Below are positions 23,945-32,555 of a DNA stretch of 64,000 bases, one piece after another (positions within the stretch are counted from its first letter, which is position 1; each line of letters starts with the position of its first letter). The position numbers were made by a program, and so were the translations under genes. This DNA is from Streptomyces spiroverticillatus (GTDB lineage: Bacteria; Actinomycetota; Actinomycetes; Streptomycetales; Streptomycetaceae), in the NCBI GenBank assembly GCA_014650415.1, contig BMUX01000001.1, positions 581,265 through 645,264 on the forward strand. The letters run 5' to 3'. The notes beneath the pieces were generated by a model. That model made no database searches. It was not told where the DNA came from and saw only the letters and a program-made list of their open reading frames with translations.

Positions 23945-25561
23945 TCAGCGCAGGCGCAGTGCCTTCATCGCCTTGAGGCTGGTGGTCATGAACGCCGCGT
24001 ACTTCTCGTCGTCCATCCCGAAGGACGGGGCGAGCGGGATCAGCCGCTGGTGGGCGACGGTCTGCGCCTCGGTGTACTTCAGGATGCCCTCGGAGCCGTG
24101 CCGGCGGCTCAGCCCGGACTCCTTCATGCCGCCCATGGGGGCGCGGACACTGGCGTACGCGGGACCGTAGCCCTCGTTGATGTTCACCGTGCCGGTGCGC
24201 AGCCGGGAGGCGACGGCGTGGCCGCGCTTGGCGCTCCTGGTCCAGACGCTCGAATTCAGGCCGTACGACGTCCCGTTGGCCTCCGCGATCACCTCGTCCT
24301 CGTCGCGGAACCGGTAGATCGAGACGACCGGGCCGAAGGTCTCCTCGCCGCAGACCGCCATCGGGGTCTCGACGCCCTCCAGGATGGTCGGCTCGTAGAA
24401 GTAGGGGCCGAGGTCGGGGCGGGCGGTGCCGCCGGCGAGGACGGTGGCGCCCTTGTTGACGGCCTCGTCCACGTGCCGGGTGACGGTCTCCAGCTGCCGG
24501 GGGCCGACCAGGGAGCCCAGGTCCGCGCCGTACGCGAGGGAGTTGCCGAGGCGCATGGCCTTGGTGCGGGCGACGAAGCGCTGCACGAAGTCGTCGGCGA
24601 TCGACTCGTGGACGTACAGCCGCTCGATGGAGATGCAGAGCTGGCCCGCGGAGGCGAAGCAGGCGCGGACGGCTCCGGCGGCGGCCTTCTCGACGTCGGC
24701 GTCCTCCAGGACCAGCATGGCGTTCTTGCCGCCGAGTTCGAGGGAGACGCCGACCAGGCGGGCGCCCGCGTTCTGGGCGATCTCGCGGCCGGTGCGGGTG
24801 GAGCCGGTGAAGGAGACGTAGTCGGCGTGCTGGACGACGGCGGGGCCGACGACCGGGCCCTCGCCGAGGACGACCTGGAAGACCTCCGGCGGCAGCCCCG
24901 CCTCGATCAGCAGGTCACGGCCCCACAGGGCGGACAGCGCGGTCTCGGTGTCGGGCTTCATCACCAGGGCGTTGCCCGCGACCAGGGCGGGCAGGCAGTC
25001 GCCCACGGACAGCTCGAAGGGGTAGTTCCACGGCGAGATCTGGCCGACGACGCCGCGCGGCTGGCGCTGCTCGGTGACCTTGGTGAGGACGGGGACGGCG
25101 CCCGTGTGCCGCTTGGGCTTGAGGTACGAGGGGGCCTGGCGGCCGTAGTGCCGGGCGGCCATCGCGACGGCCTGGATCTCCTCGTGCGCGTGCAAGCGGG
25201 CCTTGCCGGTCTCCAGCTGGATCAGGTCGAGGATCTCGGCCTGCCGCTGGAGGACCAGGTCGTGGAAGCGCAGCAGCACGGCGGCGCGCTGCTTGACGGG
25301 CAGGCCGCCCCAGGCGGGCTGGGCGGCACGGGCCCGCTCGAAGGCGAGGGCGACGTCCTCGGGGGTGGACTCGGGGAGGTCGGCCAGCTTCTCGCCGGTG
25401 AACGGGGCGTGGCTCGCGGTCCGTCCGGAGCCGACCACGCCCCGGGTCAGCTGGGCCACCACCTCGGGAGTGACCACGTCGGCCGCGGTGCGCGCGCCGG
25501 CCGGCGCGGGGGCCGTGGGGTTGGTGCCGAGGGGTGCCGTGAGGGCCTGCGAGTCCGTCAT
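23945..25561 (-). CDS. Succinic semialdehyde dehydrogenase (aldehyde dehydrogenase family)
   Basis: This 538-residue NAD(P)-dependent aldehyde dehydrogenase is close to actinobacterial GabD2. It has the cofactor motif FTGSTRTGREI, the general base Glu in SLELGGKN, the catalytic Cys in AGQLCISIERL and the late motif EETFGPVVSIY. It would oxidise succinic semialdehyde to succinate in GABA or 2-oxoglutarate metabolism; the substrate is inferred from overall likeness and length. About 40 low-complexity residues precede the domain. It is upstream of the GMC gene on the same strand (93-nt gap), which permits co-transcription, and an alcohol-oxidase/aldehyde-dehydrogenase pairing is chemically sensible. 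Confidence 0.88.
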   Translation of the reverse strand: MTDSQALTAPLGTNPTAPAPAGARTAADVVTPEVVAQLTRGVVGSGRTASHAPFTGEKLADLPESTPEDVALAFERARAAQPAWGGLPVKQRAAVLLRFHDLVLQRQAEILDLIQLETGKARLHAHEEIQAVAMAARHYGRQAPSYLKPKRHTGAVPVLTKVTEQRQPRGVVGQISPWNYPFELSVGDCLPALVAGNALVMKPDTETALSALWGRDLLIEAGLPPEVFQVVLGEGPVVGPAVVQHADYVSFTGSTRTGREIAQNAGARLVGVSLELGGKNAMLVLEDADVEKAAAGAVRACFASAGQLCISIERLYVHESIADDFVQRFVARTKAMRLGNSLAYGADLGSLVGPRQLETVTRHVDEAVNKGATVLAGGTARPDLGPYFYEPTILEGVETPMAVCGEETFGPVVSIYRFRDEDEVIAEANGTSYGLNSSVWTRSAKRGHAVASRLRTGTVNINEGYGPAYASVRAPMGGMKESGLSRRHGSEGILKYTEAQTVAHQRLIPLAPSFGMDDEKYAAFMTTSLKAMKALRLR

Positions 25562-25700
25562 GCGTGCGAGCGTATTGCGCGCCGGGCACTTTTGGTACCC
25601 GTCGGTAACGGCTTTTCACCGGCCTCTCACGACCGCGCCAGCGGTTGCTGGCACATAGCCCCTGATCAGGGCCGTTCCCTTCGCCGACAGGCGACTTCTG

Positions 25701-27389
25701 TCAGAGGTCCAGGATCTTGAGGTTCTCGGTGATGTCGCGGAACAGCTGCTCGCCCTCGGCGGTGAACTTGCCCTCGCCCGGCATGGAGACCCGTAGCCGC
25801 CAGTAGGCGTCCTTCTCCTTGCTGGCGACCAGACGCTCGTGCAAGCGGTGGTGGACCGCATCCTTCTTGCCCGCTTCGGACCGGTCGGTGAAGTCGACCG
25901 TCACGTCGAAGGCGGGCCTGTCCTGCTGGGTGGAGTCCTTGGAGGTCACCTTGGGATCGCCGAGCTCGGTGCCGTACTGGCCGCCCTTCTTGTAGTGCTC
26001 CGTCCAGGCCTCGCGGGTCGGCTTGAGGTCGGTCGCGGCCAGCTTGCTGATCGTGACGCGCTCCAGATACACCGCGAAGACGTTGCCCGGCTCGCGGAAG
26101 GACTCCGCCGATTCGTTGTTGTCCTCCGTCGAGATGTAGTCCGCCGGCAGGTAGATGTCCGCCGTGACGCTCTGCAGCGCACGGTGCACCTTCCACCCCT
26201 CCGGGGGCGCGTCGCCCGCGAAGGGGTTCAGCAGGACCAGGACGAGGGCGAGGGCGACCACCACGACACCGCCGAGCAGCCCGAACCGGGCCTTCTTGCT
26301 GCGCTGGAGCACCGGCGGCACCCAGTCCGCGGCAGTGCCCTGCGGCATCACCCGGGTCGGCGCCGACGGGGGCGGCGGTGCCTGCCCCGTCGCCTTCTCC
26401 AGGGCATGGCGCACCTCGGTCGCACTCGGCCGGGCCGCCGGATCCTTGTGCAGCAGCCGCATCACCAGTTCCCCGAAGGCCCCCGACCCCCGGGCGGGCG
26501 TCTGCGGTTCGGCCGAGAGGACGGCCTGGAGGGTGGCGGGGGTGTTGGAGCGCCGGTACGGGGACATGCCCTCGACGGCGGCGTAGAGCACCACACCCAG
26601 CGACCACAGGTCGGACGCAGGACCCGGACGCTGCCCCAACACCCTTTCCGGGGCGATGAATTCGGGCGATCCGACGAAACCGCCGGTCTCGGTGAGCCCC
26701 TGCTCGCCCTCCACCTGGGCGATGCCGAAGTCACTGAGGACGACCCGGCCGCCCTGCCCGAGCAGTACGTTGTCCGGCTTGACGTCGCGGTGCAGCACTC
26801 CGGCCTGGTGGGCGGCGGTCAGCGCGCCGAGGACGTCGAGACCGATCCGGGCGGCCTCCCGTACGTCGAGGGTGCCCTCCTGGAGGCGGTCGGCCAGCGA
26901 GTGGCCCTGGACCAGCTCCATCACGATCCACGGCTTGCCGTCCTCGACCACCACGTCGTGCATGGTCACCACGGACGGGTGGTCGATCCCGGCGGCGGCC
27001 CGCGCCTCGCGCTGCATGCGCAGGTAGACGTTCTGCCGGTCGCGCTCGGGGAGGTGGTCGGGGACGCGGGGCTCCTTCACCGCGACGTCGCGGTCCACGA
27101 TCTCGTCGTGGGCCCGCCAGACCGTACCCATGCCGCCGTGGCCGAGGCGCGAGACCAGGCGGTAGCGGCCGCCGATGGTGCGGCCCGACTCCGGGTCGGT
27201 CAACTGGGTGGCGGCGGTGGGCGCTTGGTGGTGCGCGGGTCCCTCCGGCGGGTGGGGCGGCTGGACCGGTACATGGGCCCGCGTGGGCTGCTCGGACCCG
27301 TGCGCCTGCGTGGGCTGTTCCTGTGGTGCGTTCGGCGGACGGAGCCCGTAACTGGTGGGCTCGTACGCCTGTCCCCCGTCGTTCGTCAT
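25701..27389 (-). CDS. Membrane Ser/Thr protein kinase 1 (PASTA-less)
   Basis: This 562-residue Hanks-type kinase has a Pro/Gln-rich N-terminus (about 70 residues), then a complete catalytic domain: RLGHGGMGTVWRA (Gly loop), VAVKEPR (catalytic Lys), VLHRDVKPDNVLL (HRD about residue 196), LSDFGIA and EFIAPERV. A juxtamembrane region leads to one transmembrane segment (about 366-390, LLGGVVVVALALVLVLL) and an extracellular C-terminal domain of about 165 residues that lacks PASTA repeats. It phosphorylates proteins in the cytoplasm in response to an outside signal that is unknown. ATG 27389 was chosen over the ATG three codons upstream. It is the last of four clustered kinase genes on this strand. 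Confidence 0.93.
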   Translation of the reverse strand: MTNDGGQAYEPTSYGLRPPNAPQEQPTQAHGSEQPTRAHVPVQPPHPPEGPAHHQAPTAATQLTDPESGRTIGGRYRLVSRLGHGGMGTVWRAHDEIVDRDVAVKEPRVPDHLPERDRQNVYLRMQREARAAAGIDHPSVVTMHDVVVEDGKPWIVMELVQGHSLADRLQEGTLDVREAARIGLDVLGALTAAHQAGVLHRDVKPDNVLLGQGGRVVLSDFGIAQVEGEQGLTETGGFVGSPEFIAPERVLGQRPGPASDLWSLGVVLYAAVEGMSPYRRSNTPATLQAVLSAEPQTPARGSGAFGELVMRLLHKDPAARPSATEVRHALEKATGQAPPPPSAPTRVMPQGTAADWVPPVLQRSKKARFGLLGGVVVVALALVLVLLNPFAGDAPPEGWKVHRALQSVTADIYLPADYISTEDNNESAESFREPGNVFAVYLERVTISKLAATDLKPTREAWTEHYKKGGQYGTELGDPKVTSKDSTQQDRPAFDVTVDFTDRSEAGKKDAVHHRLHERLVASKEKDAYWRLRVSMPGEGKFTAEGEQLFRDITENLKILDL

Positions 27390-27495
27390 GCTCCCCATCC
27401 TGACGGGTGCGCGCCGGAGGGTGCCACGGGGGTGATTGAGCGATACACAGCCGTGACCGTGTCAACACCCCAGCACCACGGACCTTCCCGGGACC

Positions 27496-29385
27496 CTACG
27501 GCTTGACCCGCCAGCCCTGCTTCAGGACCTCGAAGCGCTGCTTCGTCGTCTCCCGCTCGGCGGCGGGCCCGGTGACGTACAGCGCGTACTCGGGGCCGGT
27601 CTCGTCGATGTAGAGCATGTCCACGGCGTACCGGGGGCCGGCCGTCTGCCCCTTCTCGCGGAAGGTGAACTCCAGGACGCCGCTCTTCCGGTCCCGGTAG
27701 TTGTCCTGCTCCAGGCTCACCCGCCGGTAGTCGGGCAGTGTGCCGATGTTCTTCTCCAGCCGGAGGAGGTGGTCGTAGGGGTTGCTGTAGTCGGGCGTGG
27801 GGTCGACATTGATGCGGATCATGTGGCGGCCGTTGTCCGGGGTGTAGTCGTACTGGCCGGGGCCGGTCTGCTCCCGCTGCCAGCCGTCCGGGACGGGCAG
27901 GCTGAACCGGGCCTCGTTCGCCCGGTGCCAACCCGCCGGAACCTCGCCCGCCTTGGGCGTGGGCTTGGGCTCGTCCTTGCCCTTGCCCTTGTCCTTGGCG
28001 GGCTCGCTGCCGCCGCCCTGCTGCCCCGCGACGGCGGCGGTCCGGTCGCCTTCAGCGGTGCTGGAGCTGTCGTTGCTCTTCCACTGGAGGACGCCGAAGA
28101 CGGCCCCGCCGCCGATGACCGCCGCCGCCAGCACCACCAGCAGCACCTTCCCGCGCGACTTGCCCTGCGCGGGCGGCACGGAGGACGACGACGGCGCTGA
28201 CGGTCCGTACTGCTGCGGGTAGGTGTGCGACTGCGACGCCGGCTGCGGGAAGTACCCCTGAGACCCCGGCGACCCCTGCGACCCCGGCGCGCTCTGCGGC
28301 GACGTGTGCGCGAACGGCGGAGTGTGCCCGGTCGGCGGCGTGTGCCCGGACGACGGGTGCTGGTAGGCGTGCGGGTACTGATGGGCCGCCGATACGTTCT
28401 CCACGCCCGGCCCCGGCTGCTGCCGCGTCGGCGGCATCGGCGTCGCGGAGGTCAGCTCCTCCTGGGACACCTGCCGGGTCGGCACGAACTCCTGCGCCGC
28501 CCTGGGCCGGCGCCCCTCCCGCGCCTCCCGCAGCATCTGCTCCGTCTCGGCCGCCGTGGGGCGCTCGTCGGCCTCCTTGCGCAGCAGCGCGGTGATCACC
28601 GGGGCCAGCGCCCCCGCGTTGTACGACGGCGACGGGTCCTCCGCGACCACCGCCTGCATGGTGCTGATCGGCGAGGTCCTGCGGAACGGCGAGCGCTCCT
28701 CGACCGCCGTGTACAGCGTCGCGCCCAGCGCCCACAGGTCGGACGCCGGGCCCGGGTCCTCGCCCCGGATGCGCTCGGGCGCCAAGTAGTCCAGCGAGCC
28801 GACCAGTTCGCCGGTGCGCGTGATGGTCGAGTCGCCCTCGATGGCGGCGATCCCGAAGTCGGTGAGCAGCACCCGGCCGTCCTTGGCCAGCATCACGTTG
28901 CCCGGCTTGACGTCCCGGTGCAGCACACCCACGTTGTGCGCGGCCCGCAGTGCGGCCAGCACCAGAAGGCCGATCCGGGCGCCCTCCTCCGGGGAGACGC
29001 TGCCGGTCTCCTTGAGGGCGTCCGCGAGGGAGGGCCCGTCGACGTACTCCATGACGATCCACGGGCGGTCGTCGTGCTCCAGCACGTCGTGCACGGTGAC
29101 GACACCGGGGTGGTTGATGCGGGCGGCGGCCCGCGCCTCCTTCTGGGTGCGGGCGTGCAGCACGATCCGGTCGGCCTCGGCCGCGTACAGCCCGGCCCGC
29201 AACTCCTTGACGGCGACGGTGCGGTGCAGCACTTCGTCGCGGGCGCGCCAGACGCGGCCCATGCCGCCGCTGCCCAGGACGTCGCCCAGCCGGTAGCGCC
29301 CGGCGAGCAGTTCGCCCGTGCGTATCCCGCCACCCGTACCGTCCGTGGCGTTCCTGCCGCCCTCTGTGCCCTCTGCGTGCTCCAC
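27496..29385 (-). CDS. Membrane Ser/Thr protein kinase 2
   Basis: This kinase of about 629 residues starts almost directly with the catalytic domain: VLGSGGMGRVWRA, VAVKELR, VLHRDVKPGNVML, LTDFGIA and DYLAPERI are all intact. A long Pro/Ser/His/Gln-rich linker with repeated HTPP-type units (about 300-400) precedes one transmembrane helix (about 411-434, VLLVVLAAAVIGGGAVFGVL). The extracellular part has a charged stalk (KDKGKGKDEPKPTPK) and a domain of about 150 residues with no PASTA motif. GTG 29385 was chosen for a GGTGG at 8-nt spacing; GTG 29397 and TTG 29415 are in frame. It is separated by 106 nt from kinase 1 and 136 nt from kinase 3, so one transcript or several are possible. Confidence 0.92.
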   Translation of the reverse strand: MEHAEGTEGGRNATDGTGGGIRTGELLAGRYRLGDVLGSGGMGRVWRARDEVLHRTVAVKELRAGLYAAEADRIVLHARTQKEARAAARINHPGVVTVHDVLEHDDRPWIVMEYVDGPSLADALKETGSVSPEEGARIGLLVLAALRAAHNVGVLHRDVKPGNVMLAKDGRVLLTDFGIAAIEGDSTITRTGELVGSLDYLAPERIRGEDPGPASDLWALGATLYTAVEERSPFRRTSPISTMQAVVAEDPSPSYNAGALAPVITALLRKEADERPTAAETEQMLREAREGRRPRAAQEFVPTRQVSQEELTSATPMPPTRQQPGPGVENVSAAHQYPHAYQHPSSGHTPPTGHTPPFAHTSPQSAPGSQGSPGSQGYFPQPASQSHTYPQQYGPSAPSSSSVPPAQGKSRGKVLLVVLAAAVIGGGAVFGVLQWKSNDSSSTAEGDRTAAVAGQQGGGSEPAKDKGKGKDEPKPTPKAGEVPAGWHRANEARFSLPVPDGWQREQTGPGQYDYTPDNGRHMIRINVDPTPDYSNPYDHLLRLEKNIGTLPDYRRVSLEQDNYRDRKSGVLEFTFREKGQTAGPRYAVDMLYIDETGPEYALYVTGPAAERETTKQRFEVLKQGWRVKP

Positions 29386-29521
29386 GATCCAGCCCACCAC
29401 CCCGTGTCTCGGCAACCCAGGTTACGGATGGCGGATGCGGGCGGGGAACACAGGGCCGATCACGAGACCGCACCGTGATGCCGCACGACGCGGCGCGGAC
29501 CGGGTGATTCCCGTACGAACA

Positions 29522-32302
29522 CTAGGAAGTCGGCCGGTAGTGCGGGGCCGCCGCCTCGTAGACCCGATTGACCTCGTCGAGCTGCGACTCGGGGCCGACG
29601 ACCTGGACGATGTGGTACTTCTCGTTGAAGATCATCACGCGGTTGCGCACGAAGACCCACCGGGTGGTCCGGTCCCGCCACTTGAACTGCCCCTCGGCAC
29701 CCGCCTGCCGGCCGACGCCGATGCTGCGCAGCCCGCTGCTGGTGGCCCAGTTGGAGTCGCGCAGCGGCTGCGTCTCGGGCTCCGACTTGAGCTGGTACTC
29801 CATGGGGTCGGGGCCCATCTGCTTGACGGTGTCCCGGCCCGGCACGACGACGATCTCGATGTCGCCGCCGTAGTAGCGGATCTGCCCGTTGCTGCCCGCC
29901 TCGCGCCGCCAGTTCTTGCCGACGGCGATCTCGAAGCCCTTGGGGTCCTTGACCAGGCTGAACCCCGACGGCAGCCCGGAGTCCGCGGTGCGCTCCGGGG
30001 GCGGCGCGGGCTCGGAGGCCTTGCCGGAGTCCTTCGGCGGCTTGTCACCGGACGTCGGTGCGGGCGCGGGCTGTTGGGGCTGCGGGGTCTGCTGGGGCTC
30101 CTGCGGCTCCTGGGTCTGCGCGGGCTGTCCGCTGCCGGTGTTCTGGCCGCCGCCCGGCCCCTCGTCCTTCGGCATGAACTTCACCGCGTACACCACGGCC
30201 GCCACCAGCAGCGCCAGCACCAGGACGAGCAGCCACCGCCCGAGCGAGCGCGGCTGCCGGGCCCCGATCCGCGGCTCGCGGGGACCGCGCGTCGGCTTGG
30301 CCGGCCGGGCGGGCGCGGCCTTCGCCGCCCCCTTCGGCTGCTTGTGCCGGTGGCGTCCAGCGTTGGCGGCGCTCTTCCCCTTGCCCTTCCGCTTGCGTAC
30401 GAGTTCGCCCCTGCGGCGTACGATCGGCAGCCGCGTCGCGTCGGGCGGCGACGGCACCGGAACGACCTTGGTGCCCGCCTCGGGCTCCGGCGCCGAGCGC
30501 ACCAGCGAGCGCAGCCAGCCGCGCAGCTCCTCGAAGTCGGGCCGCTCGGTGGGGTCCTGACGCAGCAGCGACTCCACGACGGGCCGCAGCGGACCGCAGT
30601 CCTCCGCGAAGGCGGGCGGCTCGGCGCACACCATCTGCACCAGCTCGGCCGCGTTGTCCTCCGGGTAGGGCGCGTGCCCCTGGACGACGCGGAAGAGCAG
30701 CGCGCCGAGCGCCCACAGGTCGGTGGCGGGCCCGATCGGCGGGGCCAACTGCCAGTTGTGGTGCACCGGGCCCGCCTGCTCGGGCGCCCACCGCTCGGTG
30801 ACCGCGCCGACCACGTTGATGCGGGTCTGCCGGGCGCGCTCGGCGGCCAGCGGGGTGCTGGGACCCCGGTAGGGCAGCCCGGCGATGACGTCGTCCCACC
30901 GGCCGCCGCCGCTCTTCGGCGTCCGCTCGGACTTCTGTCCGGGCACGGGGAGTTGGGTGCGGGCCGGGTGGGGTCCGCCCTGTGCGGGTACGGGGCGGCC
31001 GTGCCGCATGTCGTCGGCGCGCAGGGCCTCGCCGCCCGCTCCGCCGCCGACGCCCCGGGGCACCGCGCCGTGCCAACCGGCCCCGGGCGCGGGCTCCCCG
31101 GCGCGCTCGACGCCGGAGCCGGGGGCGGCAGCCGGTGCGCGGAAGGCCTCGGCCGTACGGGAAGGATCTGCCGTGCGGGAAGCCTCGGACGTGCGGGAGA
31201 CATCTGCCGTGCGAGAGGCATCTGCCGCACGGGAGACGTCCGTCGTACGGGAGACGTCTGTCGTACGGGCGGACACGGCCGGTGCCACGCCCGGGCGCTG
31301 GCCCAGCGGGGAGACGGCGGGCGTGCGGGGGCGCTCAGGCGGGTCGCCGTAGGGGGATATCGGGCCCGTGCCCGCGCCGTAGTCCGAGGTGGAGGCGGGC
31401 GGCTTGGCGGCGTCCTGGTCCTGAAGGTAGGGACTGCGGGCCGGATCGGCCTGGCGGCGCTGCTCCTCGGTGGCCTGGACCGCCGCCCGGGCGCCCGCCC
31501 GGTAGGCCGCTATCGCCCCGGCCCTGGCGGCCCGGGGGTCCTGTGCGGGGGGCTGTTCCTCGTTCCGGTACGAGGAGGGGAGCGCCGGAAGCGCCGGCTG
31601 CCCGGCGGTGTCGTCCTCGCCCGGGGCGACGTGTCCGCGCGGCACCGGGATCGCGCCGTCCGAACCCGCCCAACCGCCGTCCTGCGCCCCGGGGTTCGCG
31701 GGGGCGCGGCCGGGGATCGGCGCGTACCCGCACAGGGCCTCCTCTGCGGCGCCCGCCGCGAGGCCGGTGAGCACGATGCGGCCGTCGTCGCAGACCAGCA
31801 CGGTGCGCACGGTGATGTTGCGGTGGGTCCAGCCATGGGCGTGCAGCACGCGCAGCGCGGTCAGCACGTCGGAGGCGACCTCGGCGGCCCGGTAGGGGCT
31901 GAGCGGGGCCTCGGCGAGGAGGGCGGCGAGCGGCCGGGCGGAGACCAGCTCGCTGACGATCCACAGCGAGCCGTCCTCCTGGAAGACGTCGTAGACCTGG
32001 TCTATCCGGGGGTGGTCGGGGATCTGCGCGACCGCCTGCACCGCCTCGACGGCGCGCAGCACGGTGGGGTCGGTGGAGCGGGGCGGCGCGCCGCGCCCGG
32101 TGACGCTGCGCCGGTGGACCGGGGCGCCGTCGGCGTCGAGGAACTCGGCGTCCACCACCTCCGGCAGCGGCACCTGCCGGACCAGGACCTCCTGGCCGCT
32201 GTAGGTGTCGAAGGCGCGGGTCTCCACGAGGTCGTACTCGTCGGAGGGCGGCAACGGCAGGCGGTAGCGATCGGCAAGCACCCGTCCCGCGTACTCGTCC
32301 AC
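29522..32302 (-). CDS. Ser/Thr pseudokinase with ~320-residue insertion, membrane-anchored
   Basis: This 926-residue protein has the fold landmarks of its neighbours but not the catalysis. The Gly loop is lost, the beta-3 Lys is replaced (VLVRQVP), HRD-K-N reads HRNITVRT, and DFG reads TGL. After this point (about residue 180) an insertion of some 320 Pro/Ala/Gly/Ser-rich residues intervenes before the activation-segment end WAPEQ (about 500) and a normal C-lobe (PATDLWALGALLF). The insertion contains seven tandem six-residue repeats of the type TTDVSR. A basic region, one transmembrane helix (about 690-712), a Pro/Gln stalk and a C-terminal extracellular domain of about 145 residues follow. 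GTG 32302 is preceded by GGGGGAGG. It may regulate or scaffold the three active neighbouring kinases. Confidence 0.9.
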   Translation of the reverse strand: MDEYAGRVLADRYRLPLPPSDEYDLVETRAFDTYSGQEVLVRQVPLPEVVDAEFLDADGAPVHRRSVTGRGAPPRSTDPTVLRAVEAVQAVAQIPDHPRIDQVYDVFQEDGSLWIVSELVSARPLAALLAEAPLSPYRAAEVASDVLTALRVLHAHGWTHRNITVRTVLVCDDGRIVLTGLAAGAAEEALCGYAPIPGRAPANPGAQDGGWAGSDGAIPVPRGHVAPGEDDTAGQPALPALPSSYRNEEQPPAQDPRAARAGAIAAYRAGARAAVQATEEQRRQADPARSPYLQDQDAAKPPASTSDYGAGTGPISPYGDPPERPRTPAVSPLGQRPGVAPAVSARTTDVSRTTDVSRAADASRTADVSRTSEASRTADPSRTAEAFRAPAAAPGSGVERAGEPAPGAGWHGAVPRGVGGGAGGEALRADDMRHGRPVPAQGGPHPARTQLPVPGQKSERTPKSGGGRWDDVIAGLPYRGPSTPLAAERARQTRINVVGAVTERWAPEQAGPVHHNWQLAPPIGPATDLWALGALLFRVVQGHAPYPEDNAAELVQMVCAEPPAFAEDCGPLRPVVESLLRQDPTERPDFEELRGWLRSLVRSAPEPEAGTKVVPVPSPPDATRLPIVRRRGELVRKRKGKGKSAANAGRHRHKQPKGAAKAAPARPAKPTRGPREPRIGARQPRSLGRWLLVLVLALLVAAVVYAVKFMPKDEGPGGGQNTGSGQPAQTQEPQEPQQTPQPQQPAPAPTSGDKPPKDSGKASEPAPPPERTADSGLPSGFSLVKDPKGFEIAVGKNWRREAGSNGQIRYYGGDIEIVVVPGRDTVKQMGPDPMEYQLKSEPETQPLRDSNWATSSGLRSIGVGRQAGAEGQFKWRDRTTRWVFVRNRVMIFNEKYHIVQVVGPESQLDEVNRVYEAAAPHYRPTS
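31150..31275 (-). repeat. 18-bp tandem repeats coding TTDVSR-type units
   Basis: Seven imperfect 18-bp units inside the pseudokinase gene encode TTDVSR, TTDVSR, AADASR, TADVSR, TSEASR, TADPSR and TAEAFR. They lie in the insertion of the activation segment and are rich in phosphorylatable Ser and Thr. Confidence 0.8.
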
Positions 32303-32555
32303 TACGCCTCCCCCATGTGCGCGCTTGCTCGCCGCTCCTGACCGGCGGGGCTGTCCACGGCGTGCCACCGTGGTCCCACCGTGCCCTCATGGGCCTTCCG
32401 AAACCATCAATTCCGGTCGTTTACCGGCCAATTGCGGCTGCGTACGGTCCACGGGGTCTCACGATACGTGGCAATACCCCGTTGCGAGGCGGTGTCACCG
32501 CATCCCGCCGAACCGGTTCGTTTCGGATGCGTCGGGCGGCCGGCCCGCCGGTGCC

